A stretch of DNA of 23,618 nucleotides. Origin: Erysipelotrichaceae bacterium. GTDB lineage: Bacteria; Bacillota_I; Bacilli_A; Erysipelotrichales; Erysipelotrichaceae. Below, one piece after another: positions 1 through 7,632 of this stretch. Location: positions 1-23,618 of the forward strand of contig JAEDOA010000010.1 of NCBI GenBank assembly GCA_016302195.1, written 5' to 3'. A program made the position numbers and the translations under genes. The stretch's first letter is position 1. Each line of letters begins with the position of its first letter. The notes beneath the pieces were generated by a model. It did no database searches. It was not told the origin of the DNA and worked only from the letters and a program-made list of their open reading frames with translations.

Positions 1-1
1 G

Positions 2-78
<77 letters not shown>

Positions 79-99
79 ATACTCATTCGGGTCAAAAAA

Positions 100-176
100 T
101 GGTAGCGGGAGTGAGATTCGAACTCACGACCTCCCGGGTATGAACCGAGCGCTCTAACCAACTAAGCTATCCCGCC
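100..176 (-). tRNA. tRNA-Met (CAU), elongator type
   Basis: A 77-nt cloverleaf on the minus strand with acceptor GGCGGGA/TCCCGCT (G1-U72 wobble), encoded CCA at 100-102 and anticodon CAU at 140-142 in the loop TTCATAC. It lacks the unpaired first base and the three G-C anticodon-stem pairs typical of initiator tRNA. G4-C69/G5-C68 argue against Ile2. It lies 21 nt from the Ile2 gene. Confidence 0.85.
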
Positions 177-179
177 AAA

Positions 180-256
180 TGGTCGGGATGACAGGATTTG
201 AACCTGCGACACCCTGGTCCCAAACCAGGTGCACTACCAAGCTGTGCTACATCCCG
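180..256 (-). tRNA. tRNA-Pro (UGG)
   Basis: A 77-nt cloverleaf on the minus strand with acceptor CGGGATG/CATCCCG, encoded CCA at 180-182 and anticodon UGG at 220-222 in the loop TTTGGGA. The T-arm GCAGGTTCAAATCCTGT is canonical. It is the promoter-proximal gene of the tRNA cluster and lies 3 nt from tRNA-Met. Confidence 0.93.
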
Positions 257-280
257 AGCTCTGTATGGCCACGCTCCAAT

Positions 281-309
281 ATAATACCATAGTTATTTAA
301 CCTATTCAA
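281..309 (-). promoter_or_regulatory. Promoter of the tRNA cluster
   Basis: On the minus strand a -35 TTGAAT (304-309) is separated by exactly 17 nt from a -10 TATTAT (281-286). This puts the start about 15-20 nt before tRNA-Pro. No other promoter is needed for the three tRNAs, and their downstream end is outside the window. Confidence 0.75.
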
Positions 310-315
310 GTTTTT

Positions 316-334
316 TTGAAAAAAAGTTTTTCAA
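316..334. repeat. AT-rich inverted repeat upstream of rimO
   Basis: TTGAAAAA, a 3-nt centre AAG, then TTTTTCAA form a perfect 8-bp inverted repeat between the divergent tRNA promoter and rimO. It could be an operator or simply AT-rich DNA. No clear rimO promoter can be named. A TATGAT at 368-373 would fit a -10 but has only a T-rich -35. Confidence 0.4.
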
Positions 335-400
335 CTTTCTATTTTTTTTCTTTTTCTTTAAATTAACTATGATTTGTTTTAAAATTAGATGGGTGATATT

Positions 401-1690
401 ATGAAAATTGGATTTGTTTCTTTAGGATGTTGTAAAAACTTAGTTGATAGTCAAAATGCCTTATCGTTTTTGAAGGCATCAGGTCATGTCTTTGTTGATG
501 ATCCAAAACAGGCTGAAGCAATTGTTGTCAATACTTGTGGATTTATCAATGATGCTAAACAGGAATCGATTGATACAATTCTCAAAATGGCTGACTATAA
601 AAAGAATAATTTAAAATATTTAGTGGTTATGGGATGTTTGGTTCAAAGGTATAAGCAGCAGTTAATCGAAGAATTACCTGAGGTTGATTTGTTTATATCT
701 ATTGATGAATATAAACAGTTGCCTCAATTATTTAATCAATTATTTAAAAGCGAAACAATTTATGACAGATCTGTAGTAATTGCAACACCACCTCACACAG
801 CATATTTAAGAATAGCTGATGGCTGTTCAAATAGATGTACATATTGTGCCATTCCATTAATTAGAAAAGATTACAAATCTGAGGATATGGATACTATTTT
901 AAAACAAGCAAAGGAATTGGAACAACTAAATGTTAAAGAGCTTAATCTAATTGCTCAGGATACAACAAGATATGGTTTTGATAAGGATGGTAAATTGCAT
1001 CTAGCTCAATTATTATCTGAATTAAATAAAATGAATTTTACCTGGATTAGAGTATTGTATATGTATCCTGATGAAATCGATGATAATTTGCTGCAGGTGA
1101 TGAGCAAGTTGGATAAGGTTGTACCATATTTTGATATACCTGTTCAGCATAGCAGCAATCGTCTTTTGAAATTGATGAATAGAAGAGGTACAAGAGAACA
1201 AATAATAGATATTGTTAAAAAGATTAGATCCATGTTTAAAAATGCAGTATTGCGCACAACAATTATTGTGGGTTTTCCTACAGAAACCGATGATGATTTT
1301 TTAGACTTGCTGGATTTTGTAAAAGAGGTTAGATGGGATAGGTTAGGCGGTTTTACTTATTCATTGGAAGAAGATACAGCAGCATATAACATATTCCCAA
1401 GAGTAGATGAACAAATAGCCAAAGAAAGACTTCAAAAACTAATGGAAGTTCAAAACGAGATTTCCTATCAGAATAATCAGCGTTTTATCGGTCAAAAACT
1501 ATTAGCAGTTGTTGAGGGTGTAGATAGTATTGGTCGTAATAGATATATAGCTAGAAGCTATCAATATGCACCAGATGATATTGATGGTCATATTGTTATC
1601 GAAAGTGATAGAGAATTAAATGTTTCTGATTTTGTAGAAGTGCTGATAACTTCAGCAGATAGTTATGATCTATTTGGGAAGAGAGTATAA
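401..1690 (+). CDS. rimO: Ribosomal protein S12 methylthiotransferase RimO
   Basis: Radical-SAM enzyme that methylthiolates the conserved aspartate of ribosomal protein S12. The N-terminal methylthiotransferase domain has three cluster-binding cysteines (C10 in SLGCCKN, C46 in NTCGF, C79 in MGCL). The radical-SAM motif GCSNRCTYCAIP supplies C142, C146 and C149. A TRAM-type RNA/protein-binding segment closes the 429-residue protein, which is normal for the family. I start at 401, not at the ATG at 389: GGTGAT (392-397) sits well for 401 as an SD, and the resulting MKIGFVSLGC is the usual RimO beginning. The stop overlaps the first ATG of the next gene, so the two are probably co-translated. 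RimO is preferred over its relative MiaB because of the S12-type SLGCxKNxVDS start. Confidence 0.93.
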   Translation: MKIGFVSLGCCKNLVDSQNALSFLKASGHVFVDDPKQAEAIVVNTCGFINDAKQESIDTILKMADYKKNNLKYLVVMGCLVQRYKQQLIEELPEVDLFISIDEYKQLPQLFNQLFKSETIYDRSVVIATPPHTAYLRIADGCSNRCTYCAIPLIRKDYKSEDMDTILKQAKELEQLNVKELNLIAQDTTRYGFDKDGKLHLAQLLSELNKMNFTWIRVLYMYPDEIDDNLLQVMSKLDKVVPYFDIPVQHSSNRLLKLMNRRGTREQIIDIVKKIRSMFKNAVLRTTIIVGFPTETDDDFLDLLDFVKEVRWDRLGGFTYSLEEDTAAYNIFPRVDEQIAKERLQKLMEVQNEISYQNNQRFIGQKLLAVVEGVDSIGRNRYIARSYQYAPDDIDGHIVIESDRELNVSDFVEVLITSADSYDLFGKRV

Positions 1691-2121
1691 TGATGCTAGT
1701 ACAAAAAGATCGTTTAATTTTAACACACGAAAAGCAAAAAGAATTGTTATCTGATTATTTGGATAGTTTTTGTCTTTGTGAGTTATATGAAGATGATGCC
1801 TGCTCACAACTACTGATAGCTATTGGAATGCTATTGGAAAGTAAAAACAATGATAGTACAAATAAAACTATTATTGTTTTTGATGAATCAAAACTGACAA
1901 ATGAGAACTTTTTCAAAGCCTTATTATTGGTAGAAAAATACAAACTAAATAATCTTTTAATCGTAATAAAAGGAGAAAGTCTTAATAAGGATTTTCATCA
2001 CAAGTTTGTACAAATGAATTTTAAAACAATCAGTTATGATATCAATAATATTGAATCATTAATGATGGCAATTACTTTTGGAAAATCACTTTGCCTTCCT
2101 ACTGTTATATTACCTTTGTAA
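1690..2121 (+). CDS. Small transketolase-like protein lacking thiamine-diphosphate motifs
   Basis: A 143-aa protein of unknown function. From about residue 35 its layout follows the cofactor-binding domain of transketolase and DXS: an Ala/Gly-type helix (QLLIAIGMLLES), a strand plus acidic turn (IIVFDESKLT), a helix and strand KALLLVEKYKLNNLLIVI, and an ending that resembles the transketolase 'GFxxIxxDGHNxExLxxAIxxAK..PTVI' segment. The GDG and following Asn needed for metal and thiamine diphosphate are missing, and the second (PYR) domain is absent, so it should not be an active transketolase. Start may be ATG 1690 (overlapping the rimO stop, TAATG) or ATG 1693, which is better spaced from GAGAG at 1681-1685. 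The frame is intact and has no stops, so it may be a repurposed protein and not debris. The homology is my pattern reading, with moderate confidence. Confidence 0.6.
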   Translation: MMLVQKDRLILTHEKQKELLSDYLDSFCLCELYEDDACSQLLIAIGMLLESKNNDSTNKTIIVFDESKLTNENFFKALLLVEKYKLNNLLIVIKGESLNKDFHHKFVQMNFKTISYDINNIESLMMAITFGKSLCLPTVILPL

Positions 2122-2371
2122 TTTTTATAATAATAAAAAGCCACAATAGGGATGTTAAAAAATTAATAATCACAAATTTGAGATGTTTGGTTTTGTGATG
2201 AAAAAGATACATGGCGAATAAACTGCCAAAGCTTCCCATCAAAAAGGAGAACAATAAAAGGATTGATTCCTTGATTCTCCATTTTTTATGAATTGATTTA
2301 TATTTGTCAATGCCATAAAACAAAAATGATAATGTGTTAATAAACAATAGATAATATAGCAAATATTTCAT
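2105..2371 (-). CDS. DUF1294 family small membrane protein
   Basis: An 88-aa protein with three hydrophobic segments (about residues 3-20, 37-57 and 64-86). It shows the DUF1294 (YsdA-like) signature: YGIDKYKS near residue 20, then WRIKES, a small-residue segment GSFGSLFAMYLF, then HHKTKHLKF. The family's function is unknown. It is convergent with the preceding gene and the two coding ends overlap by 17 bp (2105-2121). No SD precedes the ATG. A well-formed promoter (2378-2406) would start transcription at or within a base or two of the ATG, so a leaderless mRNA is likely. Confidence 0.85.
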   Translation of the reverse strand: MKYLLYYLLFINTLSFLFYGIDKYKSIHKKWRIKESILLLFSFLMGSFGSLFAMYLFHHKTKHLKFVIINFLTSLLWLFIIIKITKVI

Positions 2372-2377
2372 GAATTA

Positions 2378-2406
2378 ATAATAAATATTGATTTGTAATA
2401 AATCAA
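2378..2406 (-). promoter_or_regulatory. DUF1294 gene promoter
   Basis: On the minus strand the -35 is TTGATT (2401-2406) and the -10 is TATTAT (2378-2383), with a 17-nt spacer. The predicted start is at about 2371, the A of the start codon, which implies a leaderless transcript. It overlaps the forward polysaccharide-operon promoter. Confidence 0.6.
2388..2406. repeat. Inverted repeat inside the divergent promoters (possible operator)
   Basis: TTGATTT and AAATCAA form perfect 7-bp arms around the 5-nt centre GTAAT. The element covers the -35 boxes of both divergent promoters (minus-strand 2401-2406, plus-strand 2393-2398). That is where a regulator could block or co-ordinate both. No regulator is known. 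Confidence 0.45.
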
Positions 2407-2421
2407 GATAACTTGTATACT
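2393..2421 (+). promoter_or_regulatory. Promoter of the polysaccharide operon
   Basis: The -35 TTGTAA (2393-2398), a 17-nt spacer and the -10 TATACT (2416-2421) are followed by a short leader and the SD AGGTGA (2427-2432) before the pssD ATG at 2437. No other comparable promoter is seen until the end of the eight-gene run. Confidence 0.65.
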
Positions 2422-2436
2422 TAAATAGGTGAAAAT

Positions 2437-2919
2437 ATGAAGAAGAGAGTATTGTTTATCGCCTCAACAGGTGGTCATTTAGAAGAATTAATGCAGTTGA
2501 AAAAGATGTTTGACAAGTACGATTACCACATCATAACTGAAAAAACAAAAGCTAATCTTAAATTGAAAGAAAAATATAATAAGCGAATCAGCTACTTGAT
2601 TTACGGTTCGTATACCGGTTTAGCCAATAAACTGATATATCCTTTTAAATTAATGCTGAACACGCTTATTTCTTTTTTTCTATTTTTGAAAATAAGACCA
2701 CAATACATTGTTTCAACAGGTGCACATACTTCAGGACCAATGTGTTTAATTGGCCATCTATTAGGAAGCAAGATTATTTTTATTGAAACCTTCGCCAATA
2801 GCGAATCTAAAAGCAAAACTGGCAGTATAGTTTATAAATTTGCTGATTTATTCATTGTTCAATGGGAAAGTATGTTAGAACTTTACCCAGAAGCAACTTA
2901 TGGGGGGTGGATTTTTTGA
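2437..2919 (+). CDS. pssD: PssD/Alg14-like glycosyltransferase subunit
   Basis: A 160-aa membrane-associated partner of a two-part GT28-type glycosyltransferase (bacterial PssD/Cps14F, eukaryotic Alg14). Alg14-type proteins anchor the catalytic Alg13-like subunit at the membrane. Visible motifs are STGGHLEEL near the N-terminus and STGAHTSGPM near residue 94, with a hydrophobic stretch at about residues 70-90 that could dip into or cross the membrane. The length is normal. It is the first gene of the polysaccharide operon, with an SD (AGGTGA) before ATG 2437. Its TGA stop (2917-2919) overlaps the TTG start of pssE by two bases, as expected for subunits made together. The sugar transferred cannot be told from sequence; in capsule systems such pairs often add the second sugar. 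Confidence 0.88.
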   Translation: MKKRVLFIASTGGHLEELMQLKKMFDKYDYHIITEKTKANLKLKEKYNKRISYLIYGSYTGLANKLIYPFKLMLNTLISFFLFLKIRPQYIVSTGAHTSGPMCLIGHLLGSKIIFIETFANSESKSKTGSIVYKFADLFIVQWESMLELYPEATYGGWIF

Positions 2920-3395
2920 TACTGGTAACTTTAGGCAGTCAGGATAAACAGTTTAAAAGACTATTAGATGATGTTAGTAAACAAATCGAATTAAAAAATA
3001 TTGATGAAGAGGTAGTGGTTCAGGCTGGTTATACAAAATATAAAAATGATAAGATGAAAATATTTGATTTATTAGACCATGACAGTTTTAACCAGCTGAT
3101 TGACAAGTGCGATATTTTAATAACTCATGGAGGAGCCGGTTCAATATTAAATGGGCTAAAAAGAGGCAAGGTTGTGATTGGTTGTCCTCGTTTAGCTCAA
3201 TTTAATGAGCATGTTAACGATCATCAAAGACAGTTAGTTAATCTCTTTTCGCAAAAGGGATATATACTGAAATATGATTTATCGGATGATTTGGCTGATG
3301 TGCTATTAAAGGCAAAGACCTTTTCAGCAAAGCGTTTTGAAAGCAATACTGATAATATGATCAAACTGATAGAAAATTTTATTGACAATAATTAA
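2916..3395 (+). CDS. pssE: PssE/Alg13-like glycosyltransferase catalytic subunit (TTG start)
   Basis: Catalytic partner of PssD, equivalent to the C-terminal nucleotide-sugar-binding half of GT28 enzymes such as MurG. The protein begins ILVTLGSQ, the usual Alg13/PssE start, and contains the donor-binding loop THGGAGSILNGLKRGKVVIG and then NEHVNDHQ. The frame is open upstream to an ATG at 2862, but I choose TTG 2916. It lies 5 nt after the strong SD GGGGGGTGG (2902-2910), overlaps the pssD TGA (TTGA), and gives the 159-aa length expected for the family. The longer version would add an unconserved 18-residue leader read from pssD sequence. Translational coupling to pssD is likely. Confidence 0.88.
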   Translation: MILVTLGSQDKQFKRLLDDVSKQIELKNIDEEVVVQAGYTKYKNDKMKIFDLLDHDSFNQLIDKCDILITHGGAGSILNGLKRGKVVIGCPRLAQFNEHVNDHQRQLVNLFSQKGYILKYDLSDDLADVLLKAKTFSAKRFESNTDNMIKLIENFIDNN

Positions 3396-3411
3396 TTGGA
3401 GAGTAATAAAT

Positions 3412-4242
3412 ATGAAAATGGTAGATAAAAACGAAAATCTAAAGCAGCTTCAAAAGGTTGAATATCAGATGCTTAAAGATTTTGACAAATTTTGTAGAGA
3501 GAATGATATAGAATATTGTTTAACTTATGGAACCTTAATTGGTGCTGTAAGACATAAAGGATTCATTCCCTGGGACGATGATATTGATGTTTTTGTTAAG
3601 GCAGAAGATTATTTAAAACTTGAAAGTATTTTTAACGAAAAACAAACCGATGGCAAGTATTTTTTACAAACAGTTAAAACAGATATTTACAATTGGAATT
3701 TGTGGGATTGTGTTAGATTAAATAATACAGCCTATCACATCGGAGATTGGGATTATTCTAGAATAAATAGTGGAATTTTTATTGATATTTTTCCACTAGC
3801 TGATTTTCCAAGTGAAAAAAAAGAAGTTAGAAAAGTGGTACTGTGGCACAGAATATGCAATATCTTGGCTAAAGATAATGTTATCGGAAATAAAAAAAGA
3901 GATTTTTCTTATGGAACGCTTGGCAAAATTTTATCTGCCTTATCAAAAATGATTCCTGAAAATGTCAGAATTAGGTTGCTGCAAAAATATATGTATAAGA
4001 TACTTAACTATAAATCAGATAGCGGCTTATGTTTTAGCACGGTGAGAACTACAGCTGTATTTCCAAAAGAGTGGTTTAAAGAGAACGTTTTGCTTGATTT
4101 TGAAGATGGCAAGTATCCTTGTCCAAAACAGTATGATGCTTTCTTGAGAAATGTTTATGGGGATTATATGCAATTGCCTAAAGAAAGCGAAAGAGCGGGC
4201 CATGGAAAGGTGGAGGTTTGTTTTGACACGACCAAAGAATAA
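3412..4242 (+). CDS. licD: LicD-family phosphotransferase
   Basis: A 276-aa LicD-family protein. LicD enzymes of the nucleotidyltransferase-fold superfamily transfer phosphocholine or other phospho-substituents onto surface glycans. The core is clear: YGTLIGAVRHKG followed by the acidic metal-binding motif PWDDDIDVFV (D55-D57 and D59), then a central IFIDIFPL segment and a C-terminal YGDYMQLP as in other LicD proteins. I start at ATG 3412, which has GGAGAG 8 nt upstream. An in-frame ATG at 3382 lies inside pssE and lacks an SD. No choline uptake or activation genes are present, so the donor could be CDP-choline, CDP-ribitol or another CDP-alcohol. It lies within the polysaccharide operon, 16 nt after pssE. 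Confidence 0.9.
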   Translation: MKMVDKNENLKQLQKVEYQMLKDFDKFCRENDIEYCLTYGTLIGAVRHKGFIPWDDDIDVFVKAEDYLKLESIFNEKQTDGKYFLQTVKTDIYNWNLWDCVRLNNTAYHIGDWDYSRINSGIFIDIFPLADFPSEKKEVRKVVLWHRICNILAKDNVIGNKKRDFSYGTLGKILSALSKMIPENVRIRLLQKYMYKILNYKSDSGLCFSTVRTTAVFPKEWFKENVLLDFEDGKYPCPKQYDAFLRNVYGDYMQLPKESERAGHGKVEVCFDTTKE

Positions 4243-4259
4243 AAACGAAGTGATTGTTC

Positions 4260-5738
4260 ATGCTCAATAAATGGTTAAAAAGCCTGGCAAGTTCATTATT
4301 TGTTTTTTTACCGATTATTGAAATGTTAAGAAATACCAAATTCAAGGATATTGAGCTTTTTAATGTGGCTCTAATTGAACTTGTTTTGATAGTTTTGATT
4401 TTAACTATGGTTGCTTTAACGATTTATAAGCACAAATACCATTTTTCAAAAATACTATTTTTCATTGCGATAGTATATTGTGCTTATTTGTTTTTGCATT
4501 GTTTTCACATCTATAGTTTTGATACGGTCATTTTTCCATTAAATAACCCATCGTATTTTGTGGAACTATATTATCTTTTTAGAGTGTATTTGTTGCCGTT
4601 ATTATTGATTTTTGTTTTGCTTGAAAACAAAGATGTTTTTGATAAACAGTTCTATTTGTCAATCAGTAAGTATTTGATTGTTGTTATTTGTGGCAATATA
4701 GTTTTTTGTAACTTGTTTAGATTTTCGCTTTTTTCTTACAAATATGAAAACGAAGCGTTGATTAATAACAGCACTTTTTTTGATGTGTTTAATGTTACTA
4801 AGGATTATAAAGAATTATTCTCTTGTGGTTTTTTTCCTAGTGCCAATCAAATCTCAATTGTATTAGTTATGTTATTGCCTTTGAATTTATTATCTTTGTA
4901 TCGTAAGGTCAGTATAATTAATACATTGCTGGTTGTTTTACAATTATTTGCGATGATAATAGTTGGAACCAAAACAGCTGTGTTAGGAAGTATTTTAGAA
5001 CTTGTCAGTGGTTTAGTAATGTATATAGGCTTTGCGATACTTCCAAAGCAGCAGTCTTTAAAAGGTAATTATCTAATTGTTTTAATATGTTTAATGATTT
5101 TAACAACCTGTACAATCTATATATCTCCTTTCTATAAAAACTATAGTAGTGAACAAAATGATTTATCTGTTTTAACTGAGAAACAAAAGTATATCTATAA
5201 ACAGCTTGAAAGCTTGCCAATTGAATCGGCAATTAGTTTTATAAAATCCAACTATTCGACATTTAAGATTAACAAAATGTTTATTGATTATTATCCGATA
5301 GAAGATGATCCAGTCTTCTGGATAAACATAGCTAAAAGAGATAGAAGTTTAAATAATGACTATCGTATTATTAAGCAGGATATATTAGCGCGAATTGTTC
5401 AAAGAAACGACAACACTTTTGACAGGTATTTTGGCTTGGGCTATTCTATTAATTTTCCTGATATAGAAAGAGATTATGTATATCAATACTATTTATTTGG
5501 AATATTTGGCGTTATCTTATTTATAGGTTCATATATTATAATATATCTATATAATTTGTATAAGGCATTTTACAAAGCCAATTTTAATTACTATTATGCT
5601 TTACCTTTAGTATCCTGTTTATTTGGCTTAGTAGTATGTTATTTCTCTGGTCATTTATTTGGTTGGAGCTTTCCAATGTATATTCTAGCAATGTGTTTAT
5701 GCTATCAAAGAGAGGATGATTACTGTGATAAAGGTTAG
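4260..5738 (+). CDS. wzy: Polysaccharide polymerase (Wzy/O-antigen ligase-like membrane protein)
   Basis: A 492-aa integral membrane protein with about ten to twelve hydrophobic segments. A long polar loop at about residues 285-390 comes before the last helices, which is the layout of Wzy polymerases and O-antigen ligases. Such proteins join lipid-linked repeat units outside the membrane. Sequence conservation in this family is very low, so the call rests on topology, the GTKTAVLGS segment, the FGLGYS...ERDYVYQYYLFGIFG end region and operon position between licD and glycosyltransferases. An upstream TTG at 4254 is possible, but ATG 4260 is better placed after AAGTGAT. The 3' end overlaps the start of the following GT2 gene by about 14 bp, indicating coupled expression. 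Confidence 0.75.
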   Translation: MLNKWLKSLASSLFVFLPIIEMLRNTKFKDIELFNVALIELVLIVLILTMVALTIYKHKYHFSKILFFIAIVYCAYLFLHCFHIYSFDTVIFPLNNPSYFVELYYLFRVYLLPLLLIFVLLENKDVFDKQFYLSISKYLIVVICGNIVFCNLFRFSLFSYKYENEALINNSTFFDVFNVTKDYKELFSCGFFPSANQISIVLVMLLPLNLLSLYRKVSIINTLLVVLQLFAMIIVGTKTAVLGSILELVSGLVMYIGFAILPKQQSLKGNYLIVLICLMILTTCTIYISPFYKNYSSEQNDLSVLTEKQKYIYKQLESLPIESAISFIKSNYSTFKINKMFIDYYPIEDDPVFWINIAKRDRSLNNDYRIIKQDILARIVQRNDNTFDRYFGLGYSINFPDIERDYVYQYYLFGIFGVILFIGSYIIIYLYNLYKAFYKANFNYYYALPLVSCLFGLVVCYFSGHLFGWSFPMYILAMCLCYQREDDYCDKG

Positions 5739-6666
5739 TATTGTTGTTCCGATATATAATACAAAGGAATATCTAAAAAAATGTATCGACAGTTTATTAG
5801 ATCAAAGCTTAGATTGTATGGAAATAATATTAGTAGATGATGGTTCAACAGATGGAAGTAGTCAACTAATAGATCAATATCAAAATATAAGCAATATTAA
5901 AATTTTTCATCGGACAAATAGTGGGGTTAGTGCTGCTAGAAACTATGGCATATCCCAAGCAGAAGGGCAGTATATCGGCTTTGTTGATAGCGATGATTAT
6001 GTTAATAAAGATATGTATCTAAAAATGTATGAAAAAGCCATTAGTGATAATAGCGATGTTGTTTACTGTGACAGCATTAACATCTATGCTGATGGAACTT
6101 GTAAGTATATTAAAACGGAAAATGTAAATGCTAGTGATCCAATTAAAGCTTATATTGTATCAATGCCAATGGCAGCAGTTAGAATTTTTAAAAAAGATTT
6201 GTTTAAAAATATTTCTTTTTGCGAAGGAAAGATTTATGAAGATTTCCAATTAATTGGCCCAACAGTTGCCAACTGCCAAAAATTTTCGTATGTAAATGAA
6301 GGCTTATATTATTATTATCAAAGAAGTGGCTCAATCATGCATCAAAAAAGCTTCAATAATCGTCTACTTGATATTTTTGATGTGCTTCAATCAAATTACG
6401 ATTATTTGAACCAAAAGTATCCTTTAGAGGTTGAGTATTTGTATATTAGTCATTTGCTTAGAAGTGCAACCTTAAGATTTTTGGATTATGAAAATTCTGA
6501 TAGCCAGTTGTCTTCCATCAATCAAATAATGAGAAATCGATTTAACAATTATGCTAAAAACCCATATTATAAAAAATCATCAATAAAAATGAAGCTTATT
6601 TGTTTTCTAGCATATCATAAGCAGTATTTTATATTAAAATTAATAAAGAAAGTAACAGGTAAATAA
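5725..6666 (+). CDS. Family 2 glycosyltransferase (first of a tandem pair)
   Basis: GT-A fold, family 2 glycosyltransferase of about 313 aa, acting on the cytoplasmic face during repeat-unit assembly. Motifs: VSIVVPIYN at the N-terminus, LVDDGSTDGS for nucleotide-sugar binding, GVSAARNYGI, and the metal-binding FVDSDDYV. The GTG at 5725 is preferred. It sits 8 nt from AGAGGA (5711-5716), while the in-frame ATG at 5716 directly abuts that SD. With either choice the gene overlaps the end of wzy. Donor and acceptor sugars cannot be read from the sequence. A GT2 paralogue follows after 3 nt. Confidence 0.9.
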   Translation: MIKVSIVVPIYNTKEYLKKCIDSLLDQSLDCMEIILVDDGSTDGSSQLIDQYQNISNIKIFHRTNSGVSAARNYGISQAEGQYIGFVDSDDYVNKDMYLKMYEKAISDNSDVVYCDSINIYADGTCKYIKTENVNASDPIKAYIVSMPMAAVRIFKKDLFKNISFCEGKIYEDFQLIGPTVANCQKFSYVNEGLYYYYQRSGSIMHQKSFNNRLLDIFDVLQSNYDYLNQKYPLEVEYLYISHLLRSATLRFLDYENSDSQLSSINQIMRNRFNNYAKNPYYKKSSIKMKLICFLAYHKQYFILKLIKKVTGK

Positions 6667-6669
6667 GCT

Positions 6670-7632
6670 ATGGTAAATGTAAGTGTAATAGTTCCCGTAT
6701 ATAATGTTGAAGAATATCTAGATAAATGTCTTTCTTCATTAGTTAATCAATCGATGAAAAATGAAATGGAGATAATTGTTATAAATGACGGTACTAAAGA
6801 TAACAGTCAGATGATAATTGACAAATATGCAGCAAAGTATAGCAATATTGTCAGCATAAAAAAGCAGAATGAGGGACTGTGTGTAACTAGAAACCTCGGT
6901 ATATCATTAGCAAAGGGAAAATATATTGGCTTTGTTGACAGCGATGATTACGTTGATGAGTGCATGTTTGAAAAACTATATCAGAAAGCTATTGAAAAGG
7001 ATTTTGATATAGTTGTATGTCAGACTAATTCTATAGAAAATGGTGTGGTTACTCCTGTTTATTGTGGAATAAAATCCGATGAATACCATGTTGAGAATAT
7101 CATGTGCTCAATATATCCTTCAGTTTGGAATAAGATTTACAAAAGAGAATTATTTGGAGAAAAAACTTTATTTAAACCTGGGGTATGGTTTGAGGATGTG
7201 GAGTGGACATATCGTATATTGCCTCTTGTTAAGTCTATAGGGGTAATAGATGGTCATTATTATCAATATATCAAAAGAGAAGGGTCGATAACTGCAACCG
7301 TAAATCAGAAATTATATGATTATATTTCTAATTTAAATGGGGTAGTTGCTTATTATAAGGAAAATGGTTATTATCAAAAATATCAAAAGCAACTGGAATT
7401 TGTATATGTTAGATATCTTTTGGCAACTTTTGTTAAGCAGTCCAGCAGATATGATTACGACGGTTATATAAAAGCGGTTGATGCAGCTTTAGCAAATGTT
7501 AAACAGCATTTCCCTAGTTATCGCAAAAATAGGTACTTTTATCGCAGCCTAAAGGGTGTTTATTTAGTGCTTTTTTCTAAACCACTAGCAATACTGTATT
7601 ACGGAATCAGAAAGATTGGGAGGAATAAATAA
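6670..7632 (+). CDS. Family 2 glycosyltransferase (second of a tandem pair)
   Basis: A 320-aa family 2 glycosyltransferase with VSVIVPVYN at the start, IINDGTKDNS at the nucleotide-binding loop (Asn in place of the first Asp, a common family variation), GLCVTRNLGI, and FVDSDDYVDE as the metal-binding site. A later FEDVEWTYRI segment matches the ED region seen in bacterial polysaccharide GT2 enzymes. It shares a nearly identical DNA stretch with the upstream GT2 around the FVDSDDYV motif. Its TAA overlaps the next ATG by one base (TAATG at 7630-7634), coupling it to the flippase. Confidence 0.9.
   Translation: MVNVSVIVPVYNVEEYLDKCLSSLVNQSMKNEMEIIVINDGTKDNSQMIIDKYAAKYSNIVSIKKQNEGLCVTRNLGISLAKGKYIGFVDSDDYVDECMFEKLYQKAIEKDFDIVVCQTNSIENGVVTPVYCGIKSDEYHVENIMCSIYPSVWNKIYKRELFGEKTLFKPGVWFEDVEWTYRILPLVKSIGVIDGHYYQYIKREGSITATVNQKLYDYISNLNGVVAYYKENGYYQKYQKQLEFVYVRYLLATFVKQSSRYDYDGYIKAVDAALANVKQHFPSYRKNRYFYRSLKGVYLVLFSKPLAILYYGIRKIGRNK

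Noticed and set aside
304..320. ATTCAAGT half-site near the tRNA promoter as another repressor operator
   Set aside because: Only one arm matches, and the same 8-mer also occurs inside murF (about 18895), so chance in AT-rich DNA explains it.
2105..2121. Frameshift or misassembly at the convergent overlap
   Set aside because: Both frames end with clean stops and plausible C-termini, so a 17-bp convergent overlap is the simpler reading.
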